Under the pieces are notes generated by a model. The model searched no databases, was not told the origin of the DNA, and saw only the letters and a list, made by a program, of their open reading frames with translations. From assembly GCF_000020125.1 (NCBI RefSeq), contig NC_010681.1:3286001-3350000 (forward strand): a DNA stretch of 64,000 bases. Direction: 5' to 3'. Below are positions 9,814 to 19,889 of the stretch, in pieces. Both the position numbers and the translations under genes were made by a program. How positions within the stretch are numbered: the first letter of the stretch is position 1; each line of letters opens with the position of its first letter. This DNA is from Paraburkholderia phytofirmans PsJN (GTDB taxonomy: Bacteria; Pseudomonadota; Gammaproteobacteria; Burkholderiales; Burkholderiaceae).

Positions 9814-9841
9814 GGCAGTGACACAGCCCTTGATCACTGCC
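9814..9841. repeat. Perfect inverted repeat in the yceD/maf divergent region
   Basis: GGCAGTGA and TCACTGCC are perfect 8-bp arms 12 bp apart, about 100 bp before the yceD start. The position would suit an operator or a leader hairpin for the yceD-rpmF-fab transcript. No T-run follows on either strand. Confidence 0.5.
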
Positions 9842-9994
9842 ATTGACACGCACCGAGACTCGCCTAGCGCAAGCATACCGATGAAAAGCCCGAAATCATA
9901 TCCGTTTTGTCTTTTCGAGTCAAACACTTAAGCCCGTACGCGCGCGAGCTTCGCGCAACCCCGTACGCCCCGCCTCCCTAGCCGTCGCTTACCC

Positions 9995-10612
9995 ATGTCA
10001 GATTCTCCGAATCGCCCGCCACGCCTGATTCTGGCGTCGAGTTCGCCTTATCGTCGCGAACTGCTCGAACGTCTGCGCGTGCCGTTCGATGTCGTCGTGC
10101 CCGCAATCGACGAAACGCCGCTCGTCGGCGAAATACCCGAAGTCACCGCGCTGCGGCTCGCGCAAGCCAAAGCTCGCGCGGTAGCCGGCGGACTCGGCGC
10201 CGGTGAAGCGGCGCTCGTGATCGGCTCCGACCAGGTCGCCACCTACGACGGTCTGCAGATCGGCAAGCCAGGCACGCACGACAAGGCGCTTGCCCAATTG
10301 CGAGCGATGCGCGGCCGCGAAGTGCTGTTTCATAGTGCGCTATGTCTGTTCGACAGTCGCTCGGGAAACGTCCAAGCCGTCGACGTAATCACCCGCGTGC
10401 ATTTCCGCAATCTGCCGGATGCCACGCTGGAGGCCTATCTGCTGGCCGAAACGCCGTACGACGTCGCGGGTAGCGCCAAATCCGAGGGGCTCGGCATCGC
10501 CTTGCTCGAGGCCATCCATTCCGACGACCCGACCGCGCTTGTCGGCCTGCCGTTGATCGCACTGTCGCGCATGCTGCTCGCAGTGGGTTATCCACTATTG
10601 GAGGCTCAATGA
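9995..10612 (+). CDS. yceF: Maf/YceF family nucleotide pyrophosphatase
   Basis: Maf-like house-cleaning pyrophosphatase; the YceF subgroup hydrolyses 7-methyl-GTP. The 205-residue protein has the signature ILASSSPYRRELLERL at residues 9-24 and the conserved SDQV and GKP stretches in the middle. Its place beside yceD-rpmF matches the YceF type, so the YceF assignment is favoured over other Maf proteins, though by context more than by motif. Its last 4 nt overlap the next gene (ATGA). Confidence 0.88.
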   Translation: MSDSPNRPPRLILASSSPYRRELLERLRVPFDVVVPAIDETPLVGEIPEVTALRLAQAKARAVAGGLGAGEAALVIGSDQVATYDGLQIGKPGTHDKALAQLRAMRGREVLFHSALCLFDSRSGNVQAVDVITRVHFRNLPDATLEAYLLAETPYDVAGSAKSEGLGIALLEAIHSDDPTALVGLPLIALSRMLLAVGYPLLEAQ

Positions 10613-11328
10613 GCGGCACGCTCTATCTGATTCCGAACACGCTGGGCGAAGGCGACACCGAGGCGCTCGACGCCGTCCTGCCCGCCCCGGTGCGCGCGCG
10701 TGCGGCGTCGCTTCACTATTACATCGGCGAAAACGCGAAAACCACGCGCGCTTTCCTAAAGAAAGTCGGCACGGAACGGCCGATCCAGGAAATCGAGATT
10801 CGCGAACTGAATGTGAATACACCGCCCGGCGAGATCGACAAGCTGCTCGCGCCGCTTCTTGCCGGCACGGACGCGGGCCTTGTTTCCGAAGCCGGCTGTC
10901 CGGCGGTCGCCGACCCCGGCGCCCTGCTGGTGCGCCGCGCGCATGAGCGCGGCGTGAAAGTCGTGCCGTTCGTGGGCCCGAGTTCGATCCTGCTGGCTTT
11001 GATGGCGTCGGGGCTCAACGGGCAAAGCTTTGCGTTCCACGGCTACCTGCCGGTCGATGCCACAGAGCGGGCCAAGCGTCTGCGAGACCTGGAGCAGCAG
11101 TCGCGCAAAGGCAAGCAAACGCAGATCTTTATCGAGACGCCCTATCGAAATCGCGCGTTGCTGGATACGCTGCTCGCGACGTGCGCACCTTCCACGCTCG
11201 TTTGTGTGGCAGTGGATTTGACTCTGGAAACGGAAACTATCGCAAGCCGCACCGTGGCCGACTGGAAGAAAAAGCCGCCGATCGATCTGCACAAGCGGCC
11301 GGCTATATTTCTGATTCTGGCCGTTTGA
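10609..11328 (+). CDS. SAM-dependent methyltransferase, RsmI-like (tetrapyrrole methylase fold)
   Basis: A 239-residue protein of the tetrapyrrole/RsmI methylase superfamily. It starts GTLYLIPNTLGEGD, has SEAGCPAVADPGALLVRRA in the SAM-binding region and VVPFVGPSSILLALMASGLNGQ after it. RsmI proper 2'-O-methylates C1402 of 16S rRNA; this shorter relative is a separate subgroup whose target is not known to me. It overlaps the Maf gene by 4 nt and is convergent with sppA. Confidence 0.82.
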   Translation: MSGTLYLIPNTLGEGDTEALDAVLPAPVRARAASLHYYIGENAKTTRAFLKKVGTERPIQEIEIRELNVNTPPGEIDKLLAPLLAGTDAGLVSEAGCPAVADPGALLVRRAHERGVKVVPFVGPSSILLALMASGLNGQSFAFHGYLPVDATERAKRLRDLEQQSRKGKQTQIFIETPYRNRALLDTLLATCAPSTLVCVAVDLTLETETIASRTVADWKKKPPIDLHKRPAIFLILAV

Positions 11329-11361
11329 TCGGGTCCGACAACCAGCAGTCAAACTAATAGA

Positions 11362-11402
11362 AAGCGCCGCGCGATCATCAAACGACGACCGGGCGGCGCT
11401 TC
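11362..11402. terminator. Bidirectional terminator between converging genes
   Basis: AAGCGCCGC and GCGGCGCTT pair across a 22-nt loop, between the RsmI-like gene and sppA, which converge. A-runs and T-runs are short, so efficiency is uncertain. Confidence 0.6.
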
Positions 11403-11420
11403 TGAATTGTCACCGGCAAT

Positions 11421-12425
11421 TCAACGCAAATTCATCTTCCCACCAAGCGCCATGGCGTGAACCGCGCCGCTACCGACAGCCGCGCCGAACTTGCGCGCAA
11501 CACGGTCCGTAATGCTCTCTTTCACCGTGTAATCAACAATATCCGGGGCCTTGAACAGGTCGCGGGCCACATAGTCGGCGTCGCCCAAACCGTCGGCGAG
11601 GCCAAGTTCGACGCTCTTTTGGCCAGTCCAGAAGAGGCCGGAGAACATGTCTGGCGTTTCGTGCAGGCGCTTGCCGCGCCCCTGACGCACTGCGTCGATG
11701 AACTGGGCGTGGATCTGATCGAGCATATCCTGAGCATGTTCGTCCATCTTCGGCGTTTCCGGCGAGAACGGATCGAAAAAACCCTTGTTCTCGCCAGATG
11801 TATGCAAACGCCGCTGAATCCCCAGTTTATCCATCAGGCCGGTGAATCCGAAGCTGTCCATCAGCACGCCGATCGAACCCACGATGCTCGCCTTATCGAC
11901 ATAAATCTTGTCAGCCGCCGCCGCCGCGTAGTATCCGCCGGACGCGCACATGTCGCCCACAACCACATACAGCGGAATTGACGGGTATTTGGCGCGCAAT
12001 CGACGAATTTCGTTGTAAATGATCCCCGCTTGTACCGGACTGCCACCCGGACTATTGCAGCGCAGGATCACGCCTGCCGTGCCCGCGTCGTCGAACGCGC
12101 TTTGCAACGCCGTGTTGACATCTTCCGCGTTCGCATTCGTATCCGCGGATATCTCGCCGTCTAACGTCACCATAGCCGTGTGCCGGCCGGTGGCGGCGAC
12201 CTTGTCCCCGGAGAAGTCAATAGCCGCCCAGATCGCCAGCAGCACTACCACCAGAAAAACAAACCGGAAAAAAATCTTCCAGCGCCGCGCCGCGCGCTGC
12301 TCGTTGATCGCCGCGAGCGCGATACGTTCGAGCGCGGCGCGTTCCCAGCCCGGCTCATCGGCAGGCTTGCTGGGGCGACCATTCAGAGACGGTTCCTTCG
12401 GCTCGGGAGTCAAATTGTCGGACAT
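11421..12425 (-). CDS. sppA: Signal peptide peptidase SppA-type S49 protease
   Basis: Membrane-anchored S49 serine protease that degrades cleaved signal peptides. The 334-residue protein has one membrane anchor (residues 51-69) and a protease domain with nucleophile Ser162 in GDMCASGGYY and general base Lys214 in GENKGFF, the 52-residue spacing of the short SppA form. The CNSPGGSP loop precedes them. It lies 33 nt after the Rieske gene on the same strand. Confidence 0.92.
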   Translation of the reverse strand: MSDNLTPEPKEPSLNGRPSKPADEPGWERAALERIALAAINEQRAARRWKIFFRFVFLVVVLLAIWAAIDFSGDKVAATGRHTAMVTLDGEISADTNANAEDVNTALQSAFDDAGTAGVILRCNSPGGSPVQAGIIYNEIRRLRAKYPSIPLYVVVGDMCASGGYYAAAAADKIYVDKASIVGSIGVLMDSFGFTGLMDKLGIQRRLHTSGENKGFFDPFSPETPKMDEHAQDMLDQIHAQFIDAVRQGRGKRLHETPDMFSGLFWTGQKSVELGLADGLGDADYVARDLFKAPDIVDYTVKESITDRVARKFGAAVGSGAVHAMALGGKMNLR

Positions 12426-12458
12426 GCGGTGCAGTGGAAAGGTCGAAGAGGGGAAAAA

Positions 12459-12863
12459 TCAGGATGTGGCCGGACGCAATTCGCCGTCTGGCAGCCAGAA
12501 TACGGCTCGGCCTTCCGGCGTGTCGCGCTCGTCCACCTGGACTGGCCGCAATTTGCCGCCGCGGCACGGACCACCGACGCATTTGCCCGTATCCGGCGCG
12601 TAAATCGCGCCATGTGTAGCGCACATCAAGTATAAACCGGACGATTCGAAGAACTGCCCTTCGGCCCAGTCCAGCTCCATCGGTACGTGGGCGCAACGGT
12701 TCAGGTAGCCGTAGGCGCGGCCATCGTACCGAACGAAGAACACGACGACGTCGCCGCCACCGAGCTTCGCCGCGTGCCGCACGCCCGCGCCACCGTCGAC
12801 CAGTTCGTCCGACGCGCAGACGCGAACCGCCTCCGCTTGCTCCTGGGTGGCAGCGGTGTTCAT
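12459..12863 (-). CDS. Rieske [2Fe-2S] domain protein
   Basis: A stand-alone 134-residue Rieske ferredoxin. The cluster ligands are visible as Cys57-x-His59 (NRCAHVP) and Cys81-x-x-His84 (MCATHGA). Such proteins can serve as electron carriers for oxygenases, but no oxygenase is nearby. The start overlaps the stop of the upstream phosphatase by 4 nt, so the gene is part of the rluC-phosphatase-Rieske-sppA operon. The partner is unknown. Confidence 0.9.
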   Translation of the reverse strand: MNTAATQEQAEAVRVCASDELVDGGAGVRHAAKLGGGDVVVFFVRYDGRAYGYLNRCAHVPMELDWAEGQFFESSGLYLMCATHGAIYAPDTGKCVGGPCRGGKLRPVQVDERDTPEGRAVFWLPDGELRPATS

Positions 12864-13519
12864 GCGTTCTCCCGCAGCCAGCCGGACAGCACGCTGACGC
12901 TCGACGCAACGAACCTAGGCGACAACGCGCTCAACGATTCCGCAGGATGCGCGCCATATGTGACGCCAATTCCCGCGACGCCCGCGTTGATCGCCATTTG
13001 CAGATCGTGCGTCGTATCGCCGACCATCACCGTACGCGCGTTATCCTGCCCCAGTTCGCGCGTCAATTCGTGCAGCATCGCGGGGTGCGGCTTCGAGAAC
13101 GTTTCGTCGGCACAGCGCGTGCCGTCGAACAGGCTTGTCAAGCGCGACTGATCCAACGCGCGATTCAGCCCGACGCGGCTCTTGCCCGTCGCCACGGCCA
13201 GCAAATAGCCCTGATCGCGCAATTCCTGCAACATCTCGCGCACACCGACGAACAGCTCGGTGGTCTGATCCTTCACCAGATAATGGAAGCGGTAGCGCTC
13301 GGCCAGCCGCGGATAGTCCGAAGGATCGAGCGTGGGCGCGGCAATCTGCAGCGCGTCGCGCAGACCAAGGCCGATGACATAGCTGGCCGCCTCGTCGGCG
13401 GGCACCGGCAACCCAAGATCGCGGCACGCCGACTGGATGCTGCGCGTGATGTGCGCGGTCGAATCCATCAACGTCCCGTCCCAGTCGAAGACGATCAGAT
13501 CAAATTGCTCTCTAGCCAT
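12860..13519 (-). CDS. HAD-family hydrolase, phosphoglycolate phosphatase-like
   Basis: A 219-residue HAD hydrolase. Motif I is FDWDGTLMDST (nucleophile Asp at about residue 12), motif II VATGKSRVG, motif III the Lys in FSKPHP, and motif IV MVGDTTHDLQMA. It resembles Gph-type phosphatases of 2-phosphoglycolate, but substrate cannot be read from sequence. I chose ATG at 13519 (MAREQFDL); an in-frame start at 13570 would lie deep within rluC. It overlaps rluC at its 5' end and the Rieske gene at its 3' end. Confidence 0.88.
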   Translation of the reverse strand: MAREQFDLIVFDWDGTLMDSTAHITRSIQSACRDLGLPVPADEAASYVIGLGLRDALQIAAPTLDPSDYPRLAERYRFHYLVKDQTTELFVGVREMLQELRDQGYLLAVATGKSRVGLNRALDQSRLTSLFDGTRCADETFSKPHPAMLHELTRELGQDNARTVMVGDTTHDLQMAINAGVAGIGVTYGAHPAESLSALSPRFVASSVSVLSGWLRENA

Positions 13520-14537
13520 GCGGTGCCGTCTCCGGGTGTGACCCATTTCGTAGTTCGTTGAGTTGTGCAATGAAGCTGCGGCATTCGGCAGGCAGCGGCG
13601 CCTCGAACTGCAGCGGCGCGCCGGTTGCCGGGTGCGTGAGCTTCAGCCGGTAAGCATGCAGGAACATGCGCTTCAGGCCAGGCTTGGCGTTGGCCCGCGC
13701 CAGTGCCTTATTTAGCGCGAAGTCGCCGTATTTGGCGTCGCCAACGATCGGCAGTTCCAGATGCTGCAAGTGGACCCGGATCTGATGCGTGCGCCCGGTC
13801 TTCAGTTCCGCCTCGAGCAACGCATATTCCGGCCAGCGGTCGATCAGGTTGAACACCGTGTGCGACGCGAGACCGTCCGGCTGAACGCGCACGCGGCGCT
13901 CGCCGTCGGCGGTCAAATACTTGTGCAGCGGTTCCTTGACCGCGCGGCGGCGGCCCCAGTCGCTCGCCCAGTCGCCGTGAACGCAAGCATAGTAGCGCTT
14001 GTCCATCTTGTTCTCGCGAATCTGCTCATGCAGATTGACGAGCGCCGAGCGCTTCTTGGCGAGCATGAGAATGCCGGACGTCTCACGATCCAGCCGATGC
14101 ACCAGTTCGAGAAATTTTGCCTGCGGACGCGCCTCGCGCATTTGCTCGATCACGCCGAACGCGACGCCGCTGCCGCCGTGAACCGCCACGCCGGCCGGTT
14201 TATCGATCACGAGCAAGTGCTCGTCTTCGAAAATAATCTTGAAATGGGCGGCCGGGACCGGCGCCTGGGTGGCCGTTTCGCTCGGTTGAGCGACGCGAAT
14301 GGGCGGCACTCGCACCAGATCGCCTAGTTCGAGACGGTACTGCGCGTCTATCCGGCCCTTATTCACCCGCACTTCCCCGCTGCGCAGGATGCGGTAAATA
14401 TGGCTTTTTGGCACGCCTTTACAGACGCGCAACAAGAAGTTGTCGATGCGCTGTCCGGCCGCGCTGTCGTCGATCTCGATCATCGAGACCTGGTCGCTTG
14501 CGACCGATTTCTGGGATATTTTGCCTAACTCTTTCAT
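13512..14537 (-). CDS. rluC: 23S rRNA pseudouridine synthase RluC
   Basis: Makes pseudouridines at 955, 2504 and 2580 in 23S rRNA. The 341-residue protein has an S4 RNA-binding domain (SHIYRILRSGEVRVNKGRI) followed by the synthase domain with catalytic Asp in VHRLDRETSG and the GRTHQIRVH motif. The ATG at 14537 gives the expected N-terminus (MKELGKISQK), but there is no ribosome site, and TATATT lies only 4 nt before it, so the message may be leaderless. It is divergent from rne and heads a four-gene operon. Confidence 0.93.
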   Translation of the reverse strand: MKELGKISQKSVASDQVSMIEIDDSAAGQRIDNFLLRVCKGVPKSHIYRILRSGEVRVNKGRIDAQYRLELGDLVRVPPIRVAQPSETATQAPVPAAHFKIIFEDEHLLVIDKPAGVAVHGGSGVAFGVIEQMREARPQAKFLELVHRLDRETSGILMLAKKRSALVNLHEQIRENKMDKRYYACVHGDWASDWGRRRAVKEPLHKYLTADGERRVRVQPDGLASHTVFNLIDRWPEYALLEAELKTGRTHQIRVHLQHLELPIVGDAKYGDFALNKALARANAKPGLKRMFLHAYRLKLTHPATGAPLQFEAPLPAECRSFIAQLNELRNGSHPETAPHG

Positions 14538-15266
14538 TCTGAATATAATTTGCCCAGCAGTCTGCGGCGGCCGGCGCAGTGTCCGGAATTCGGGCGGATT
14601 GCGCAGGTGCAAGCGATAAACCGTTATTTTACTTGCGCCGGGGTCTGGTTGCTCACCCTGAAAATGAGATGCAACAAGTTGCACGCACGAAGTCAGTGCC
14701 CGGCAGGGACGTCGCCCACAGGCGCGTTCGGTCAAGGTCGGCTTCGACGGTAACGGAATTTTGGTAAAAAAGAATTTAACTTCCAGCTTCGGTATCGGGC
14801 GGTCTGACGCCCTGTTCCACGAAGCTGCAGGTTGCGAAAATACGGCGTGCGCCCAAGGCGTCTTGTAGAAAATACAAGATATGGCGACGTCAAAATGAGG
14901 CGAGACACCCCCAGCAGGAAAAGACGCGCCGACTGCGCGAACTTCCCGCTGCGGCACGACCGCAGCCTTCGACCCTCCGGTCACGCGCCCAGTTGGCGCA
15001 CCGGCGCGAGTGGACGAAGGCTTATGAAGGTCGGCCGGCAGAACCCGCGGCGTGTCGGGTCGTTATTTGAAGCCGTGTTCGCATGTGCCCTGCGGCACCG
15101 TGCCCGTTTTATGGGCCGGGCCCTCTCAGGCAATTCTCCCGCCAGCTTTCCCGCTCCAGCGTGCTTGTGAAAACACAATAAGGCGCGGCATGCCGCTGCC
15201 CGCTTCGCCCTCGCGACTGACAACCGCGCGGCGGAGGGGCAGGCTAAGCCGCTCTGGAGCCGTTCA
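14538..15266 (+). promoter_or_regulatory. Long rluC/rne intergenic region holding the rne leader
   Basis: 729 nt with no supported gene. It must contain the rne promoter and a long 5' UTR. Visible structures include a perfect hairpin TCTTGTA-GAAAA-TACAAGA (14861-14879) and the palindrome GCGGCATGCCGC (15185-15196). In Escherichia coli the rne 5' UTR lets RNase E cut its own message and so control its level; the same role here is inference. There is an AT-rich stretch around 14757-14780. Confidence 0.6.
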
Positions 15267-18200
15267 ATGAAACGAATGTTGTTCAACGCAACGCAGCAGG
15301 AAGAACTGCGCGTCGCCATCGTCGATGGGCAAAAACTCATCGATATCGACATCGAAACCGCCGGGCGCGAACAGCGCAAAGGCAACATTTACAAGGGCAT
15401 CATTACTCGCATCGAGCCGTCGCTCGAAGCCTGTTTCGTCAACTACGGCGAAGACCGCCACGGCTTCCTGCCGTTCAAGGAAGTCGCCCGCCAGTATTTC
15501 CGCGACGGCGTCGACATGCGTTCCGCGCGCATCCAGGACGCGCTGCGTGAAGGCCAGGAACTGATCGTTCAGGTCGAAAAAGAAGAACGCGGCAATAAGG
15601 GCGCGGCCCTCACCACGTTCATCTCGCTCGCCGGCCGCTATCTGGTCCTGATGCCGAACAATCCGCGCGGCGGCGGCGTGTCGCGCCGGATCGAAGGCGA
15701 CGACCGTCAGGAACTGCGCGAAACCATGGCGCAGCTGCAACTGCCGGAAGGCATGAGCATCATCGCGCGCACGGCCGGCATCGGCCGCAGCGCCGAAGAA
15801 CTGCAATGGGACCTGAACTACCTGATGCAACTGTGGCGCGCTATCGAAGCCGCGTCGCAAAGCGGTTCGAGCGGTCAGCCGATGCTGATCTATCTCGAAT
15901 CCAGCCTCGTGATCCGCGCGATCCGCGACTACTTCCAGCCGGACATCGGCGAAATTCTGATCGACACCACTGAAATTCATGACCAGGCCCGCGCCTTCAT
16001 GGATATCGTGATGCCGGATAATGTCAGCAAGGTGAAGCGGTATCACGACGATGTACCGCTCTTCTCGCGTTTCCAGATCGAACACCAGATCGAAACGGCG
16101 TATTCGCGCACCGTGCCGCTGCCCTCGGGCGGCGCGATCGTGATCGATCACACCGAAGCGCTGGTCGCGATCGACGTGAACTCGGCGCGCGCCACCAAGG
16201 GCGCCGACATCGAAGAAACGGCCGCGCGCACCAACCTCGAAGCCGCCGACGAAGTCGCCCGCCAGCTGCGTCTGCGCGACCTGGGCGGCCTGATCGTGAT
16301 CGACTTCATCGACATGGAGTCCGCCAAGAGCCAGCGCGAAGTCGAGCAACGCCTGAAAGACGCCCTCAAGCACGACCGCGCGCGCGTCCAGATGGGCAAG
16401 ATCTCTCGTTTCGGCCTGATGGAACTGTCGCGTCAGCGTCTGCGTCCGGCGCTCTCGGAAGGCAGTCACGTGACCTGCCCGCGCTGTAACGGCACGGGCC
16501 ACATCCGCGATACCGAATCGTCCGCGCTGCAAGTGCTGCGGATCATTCAGGAAGAGGCAATGAAGGAAAACACCGCGGCAATTCACTGCCAGGTGCCGGT
16601 CGAAGTGACCGCCTTCCTGTTGAACGAAAAGCGTGCCGAGATCAACAAGATCGAGTCGCGTTTCAAGGTCAACGTCGTGCTGATCCCGAACAAGCACCTC
16701 GATACGCCGCATTACAAGCTCGAGCGTCTGCGTCACGACGACGCGCGCCTCGACGACCCGCGCGCTTCGTGGAAGATGGCCGAAGAAGCGGCCCGCGAAC
16801 TGGAATCGGAAACCGGTTACAGCAAGCGTACCGAAGAAGTGAAGCCGAAGCAGGAAGCGGCGGTCAAGGGCATCACGCCTGAAAAGCCGGCGCCGAGCGC
16901 GCCTGTGCGCCCGGTCGCGGCCCCCGCTCCGGTCGCGGTTACGCCGGCGAGCGGCGGCTTCATCGGCTGGTTGAAGAATCTGTTCGGCGTGCAGCCGGCC
17001 GCTCCGGCGCCCGTCGCGCCTGCAGCGACCGATAAGCAGGCGCGTCCGCAACGCGGCGAACGCACGGAACGCGGTGAGCGCACCGGCGAACGCGGCGGCG
17101 ATCGCAACCGCAATCGCCGCACTGGCACGGGCACTCGCGATGCAGCGGGCCGTGGCGAAGGCACGACCGGCGGCCGTCAAGCCCAAGGTCAGCAGCCGTC
17201 GCAACGCCGCGAAGAACGCGAGCCGCGTGAAGGCCGTGAAACACGCGAAGGCCGCGAGCCGCGCGAAGCACGGGAAGCGCGTGAACCGCGTGGCAACCGT
17301 GAGCCGCGTGAAGCCCGCGAAGGCCGTGAACCGCGCGAGGCCCGTGAGCCACGCGAGGGTCGTGAAAATCGTGACCGCGACAATCGCGGTGCCGAGCGCG
17401 CGGAAACGGCGGAAGCCGCACCGCGTGGCGAACGTCAGGAGCGCGGCGAGCGCCGTGAACGTGGCGAGCGCGCGGAACGAGGTGAACGCCGCAAGCCGCA
17501 AACGGAAACCGCGGACGCATTGACGCAAAGCGAAGCGCAAACGGCGGAAGAACTGGTGCAAAACCAGACCGCTTTGGGCGAAAACGGCGCGCCGATCGAT
17601 CAGGAAGCAGTGGCGCGTGAAGGCGAAGAGCGTCGTCGTCGCCGTCGCGGCCGTCGCGGTGGCCGTCGTGAGCGTGAAGAGGACGTGAATGGCAATCTGG
17701 CGGCGGACGTCGCAGAAGCTGAAGGCGACAATGCAAGCGCAACCGACGAAGCGCCTGTGCGCACGGCGCATCAGCCGGTCGAGCGCAAGCCGGAAGTCGT
17801 CGAGGCGAAGGACGTGACGCCGGTCGAAGTAGTGGTCGCTGCTGTCGCGACGCAAACCGCCGTTGTGACCGAACTGCACGCCGCAACCGAAACGCCGGCT
17901 CTGGCCGTCGAAAAGGCTGCGAAGACGGAAACGGTAGTACCGGTCGCGGAAGCGCCGGTTGCGCCGGCAGTCGTCGAGCCGGTCGCCGAAACGCCGGTGG
18001 CGCAAGCCGCTGCGGAGCCCGTCGAAGCAGCGCAAGCGGCGCCGGCCGCCAGCGAAACGGTTTCGCTGGTTGAACCGGTCGCACGCGTCGAAGCCCCGGC
18101 TCATGCGCACGTCGAAGCGCCTGCGGTTGCGCCGGTTGTCGAAGCGCAAGCCGCTGCTCCGGCTCCGGCTCCGGTCGAAACCGCGGCTCCGGCTGTGGCA

Positions 18201-18560
18201 ATCGAAGCGCCTGTTGCTCAACCTGCACGGCAGGCTGAGATCGTCGAACCGCAGCCGGTCGTGGCAGCGGTCGCACCGGCACCTGAACCGGCTGCTGTCG
18301 AGCCGGCGCCCCTCGCCGTCGCACCGCAAGCTGCGCCGCAAGCGCCGCGTCAAGCCGCCGTGTCGGCGGAAGCCCTGAAGCCGGTGCTGGAACAAGCCGG
18401 CCTCGTCTGGGTGAACACCGACGCCGACAAGCTGCGCGCGGCTCAGGAAGTTGCTGCACAGACCGTCAAACCGGCTCGCGTGGCTCGCGAACGCAAGCCG
18501 CTGCCGCCGCTCGACAGCGCGCCAATGCAACAGGTGGAAACAGGCCAGCACCCGCAGTAA
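15267..18560 (+). CDS. rne: Ribonuclease E
   Basis: Endoribonuclease that starts mRNA decay and processes rRNA and tRNA; scaffold of the degradosome. The catalytic half (about 1-500) has an S1 domain, the metal-binding Asp residues in [12 protein letters not shown] and VIDFIDMES, and the zinc link CPRCNGTGH. The C-terminal half is disordered: from about residue 590 it is Arg/Glu/Gly-rich with repeated REPREAR/REGREPR units, then [12 protein letters not shown], then an Ala/Pro/Val/Glu-rich stretch to a conserved end ([11 protein letters not shown]). The length of 1097 residues is typical of this genus. The antisense strand is open across the whole gene, a composition effect. Confidence 0.97.
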   Translation: MKRMLFNATQQEELRVAIVDGQKLIDIDIETAGREQRKGNIYKGIITRIEPSLEACFVNYGEDRHGFLPFKEVARQYFRDGVDMRSARIQDALREGQELIVQVEKEERGNKGAALTTFISLAGRYLVLMPNNPRGGGVSRRIEGDDRQELRETMAQLQLPEGMSIIARTAGIGRSAEELQWDLNYLMQLWRAIEAASQSGSSGQPMLIYLESSLVIRAIRDYFQPDIGEILIDTTEIHDQARAFMDIVMPDNVSKVKRYHDDVPLFSRFQIEHQIETAYSRTVPLPSGGAIVIDHTEALVAIDVNSARATKGADIEETAARTNLEAADEVARQLRLRDLGGLIVIDFIDMESAKSQREVEQRLKDALKHDRARVQMGKISRFGLMELSRQRLRPALSEGSHVTCPRCNGTGHIRDTESSALQVLRIIQEEAMKENTAAIHCQVPVEVTAFLLNEKRAEINKIESRFKVNVVLIPNKHLDTPHYKLERLRHDDARLDDPRASWKMAEEAARELESETGYSKRTEEVKPKQEAAVKGITPEKPAPSAPVRPVAAPAPVAVTPASGGFIGWLKNLFGVQPAAPAPVAPAATDKQARPQRGERTERGERTGERGGDRNRNRRTGTGTRDAAGRGEGTTGGRQAQGQQPSQRREEREPREGRETREGREPREAREAREPRGNREPREAREGREPREAREPREGRENRDRDNRGAERAETAEAAPRGERQERGERRERGERAERGERRKPQTETADALTQSEAQTAEELVQNQTALGENGAPIDQEAVAREGEERRRRRRGRRGGRREREEDVNGNLAADVAEAEGDNASATDEAPVRTAHQPVERKPEVVEAKDVTPVEVVVAAVATQTAVVTELHAATETPALAVEKAAKTETVVPVAEAPVAPAVVEPVAETPVAQAAAEPVEAAQAAPAASETVSLVEPVARVEAPAHAHVEAPAVAPVVEAQAAAPAPAPVETAAPAVAIEAPVAQPARQAEIVEPQPVVAAVAPAPEPAAVEPAPLAVAPQAAPQAPRQAAVSAEALKPVLEQAGLVWVNTDADKLRAAQEVAAQTVKPARVARERKPLPPLDSAPMQQVETGQHPQ

Positions 18561-18580
18561 GCTGCCCTGCCGCATTCGAA

Positions 18581-18610
18581 AAGCCCGCCCTCACTGGCGG
18601 GCTTTTTGTT
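18581..18610 (+). terminator. Intrinsic terminator of rne
   Basis: AAGCCCGCC and GGCGGGCTT form a 9-bp stem with a 6-nt loop, followed by TTTGTTTT, 20 nt after the rne stop. Confidence 0.9.
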
Positions 18611-18769
18611 TTCATGGGCTCGCGCCGCAGCCCGGGCACGCCGCGGTACGCCACTCCCCGTATACCCCGACACGAGCCGGGGTGCCAGCGCTGCCCGAAT
18701 CATTTCCGATAGAATGAATATCTAGCTTTGATTTCAAGCACTAACCGCCGTAATTCATCGAAGCAATTC

Positions 18770-19879
18770 ATGTCCCGACGCATCATCCCTGTTGCCGATC
18801 TCAGCGCCGTGCCGGTTATCGCCGGCCCCGTGCAGACGCCCAGCGGCGCGCTGCACGACACGCTCGCGCGGCCGCTGCGCGACCTGCGCATTTCGGTCAC
18901 GGATCGCTGCAATTTCCGGTGCGTCTATTGCATGCCTCGCGCGGTGTTCGACAAGGACTACACGTTTTTGCCGCACAGCGCCTTGCTGAGCTTCGAGGAA
19001 ATCGAACGGCTGGCGCGGCTGTTCGTCGCACATGGCGTCGAGAAAATCCGTCTGACGGGCGGCGAACCGCTATTGCGCAAAAATCTGGAATTCCTGATCG
19101 AACGCCTCGCGCAACTGACCACGCCGGCGGGCCGTCCGCTCGATCTGACGTTGACCACCAACGGTTCGCTGCTGGAACGCAAGGCGCGCAGCCTGAAAGA
19201 CGCCGGTTTGACGCGCGTCACGGTGAGTCTCGACGCGCTCGACGACACGTTATTTCGTCGCATGAACGACGCGGATTTCGCCGTCGGCGACGTGCTGGAC
19301 GGCATTGCCGCAGCGCACGCGGTGGGGCTCGCGCCGGTCAAGGTGAACATGGTCGTCAAGCGCGGCACCAACGACAGCGAAATCGTGCCGATGGCACGTC
19401 ACTTCAAAGGCTCGGGCGCGGTACTGCGCTTTATCGAATACATGGACGTTGGCACGTCGAACGGCTGGAACATGACGGAAGTGCTGCCGTCCGCCGACGT
19501 CGTCATGCGCATTGCCGAGCATTTCCCGCTCGCGCCGCTCGAAGCGCACAGCGCCGCCGAGACCGCGCAGCGCTGGGGTTACATGGACGGCGGCGGCGAG
19601 ATCGGCGTAATTTCGAGCGTGACACGCGCCTTTTGCGGCAGTTGCACGCGTGCGCGCCTGTCGACCGAAGGCAAGCTCTACCTGTGTCTGTTCGCTTCGT
19701 CCGGGCACGACCTGCGCGCGCTGGTGCGCAACGGCGCGAGCGATGCCGACATCGCCACCGCCATCGCCGAAATCTGGCAGGACCGTGGCGACCGCTATTC
19801 GCAACTGCGCGGCAGCGCCTCAGCCGATTCGCGCGCGCGGGATGGCCGTCGCGTCGAAATGTCGTACATCGGCGGCTGA
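18770..19879 (+). CDS. moaA: GTP 3',8-cyclase MoaA
   Basis: Radical-SAM enzyme for the first step of molybdenum cofactor synthesis, from GTP toward cyclic pyranopterin phosphate. The 369-residue protein has the N-terminal cluster motif [10 protein letters not shown], the C-terminal cluster cysteines in [25 protein letters not shown] spacing (CxxC and a third Cys about 14 on), and the required C-terminal Gly-Gly (YIGG). I chose ATG at 18770 (MSRRIIPV); upstream in-frame starts lack support. It leads moaA-mobA-moeA. Confidence 0.96.
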   Translation: MSRRIIPVADLSAVPVIAGPVQTPSGALHDTLARPLRDLRISVTDRCNFRCVYCMPRAVFDKDYTFLPHSALLSFEEIERLARLFVAHGVEKIRLTGGEPLLRKNLEFLIERLAQLTTPAGRPLDLTLTTNGSLLERKARSLKDAGLTRVTVSLDALDDTLFRRMNDADFAVGDVLDGIAAAHAVGLAPVKVNMVVKRGTNDSEIVPMARHFKGSGAVLRFIEYMDVGTSNGWNMTEVLPSADVVMRIAEHFPLAPLEAHSAAETAQRWGYMDGGGEIGVISSVTRAFCGSCTRARLSTEGKLYLCLFASSGHDLRALVRNGASDADIATAIAEIWQDRGDRYSQLRGSASADSRARDGRRVEMSYIGG

Positions 19880-19889
19880 GCGGCGGCGC

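Noticed and set aside
17161..17520. Arg/Glu repeats in rne as a tandem DNA repeat element
   Set aside because: They belong to the disordered RNA-binding tail of RNase E, which is normally of this composition in this group.
15264..18575. Open reading frame of 1103 codons on the strand opposite rne
   Set aside because: It mirrors the whole rne gene and translates to Arg/Phe/Leu-rich low-complexity sequence. In GC-rich DNA with strong third-base bias the antisense frame stays open. The rne frame has clear domains.
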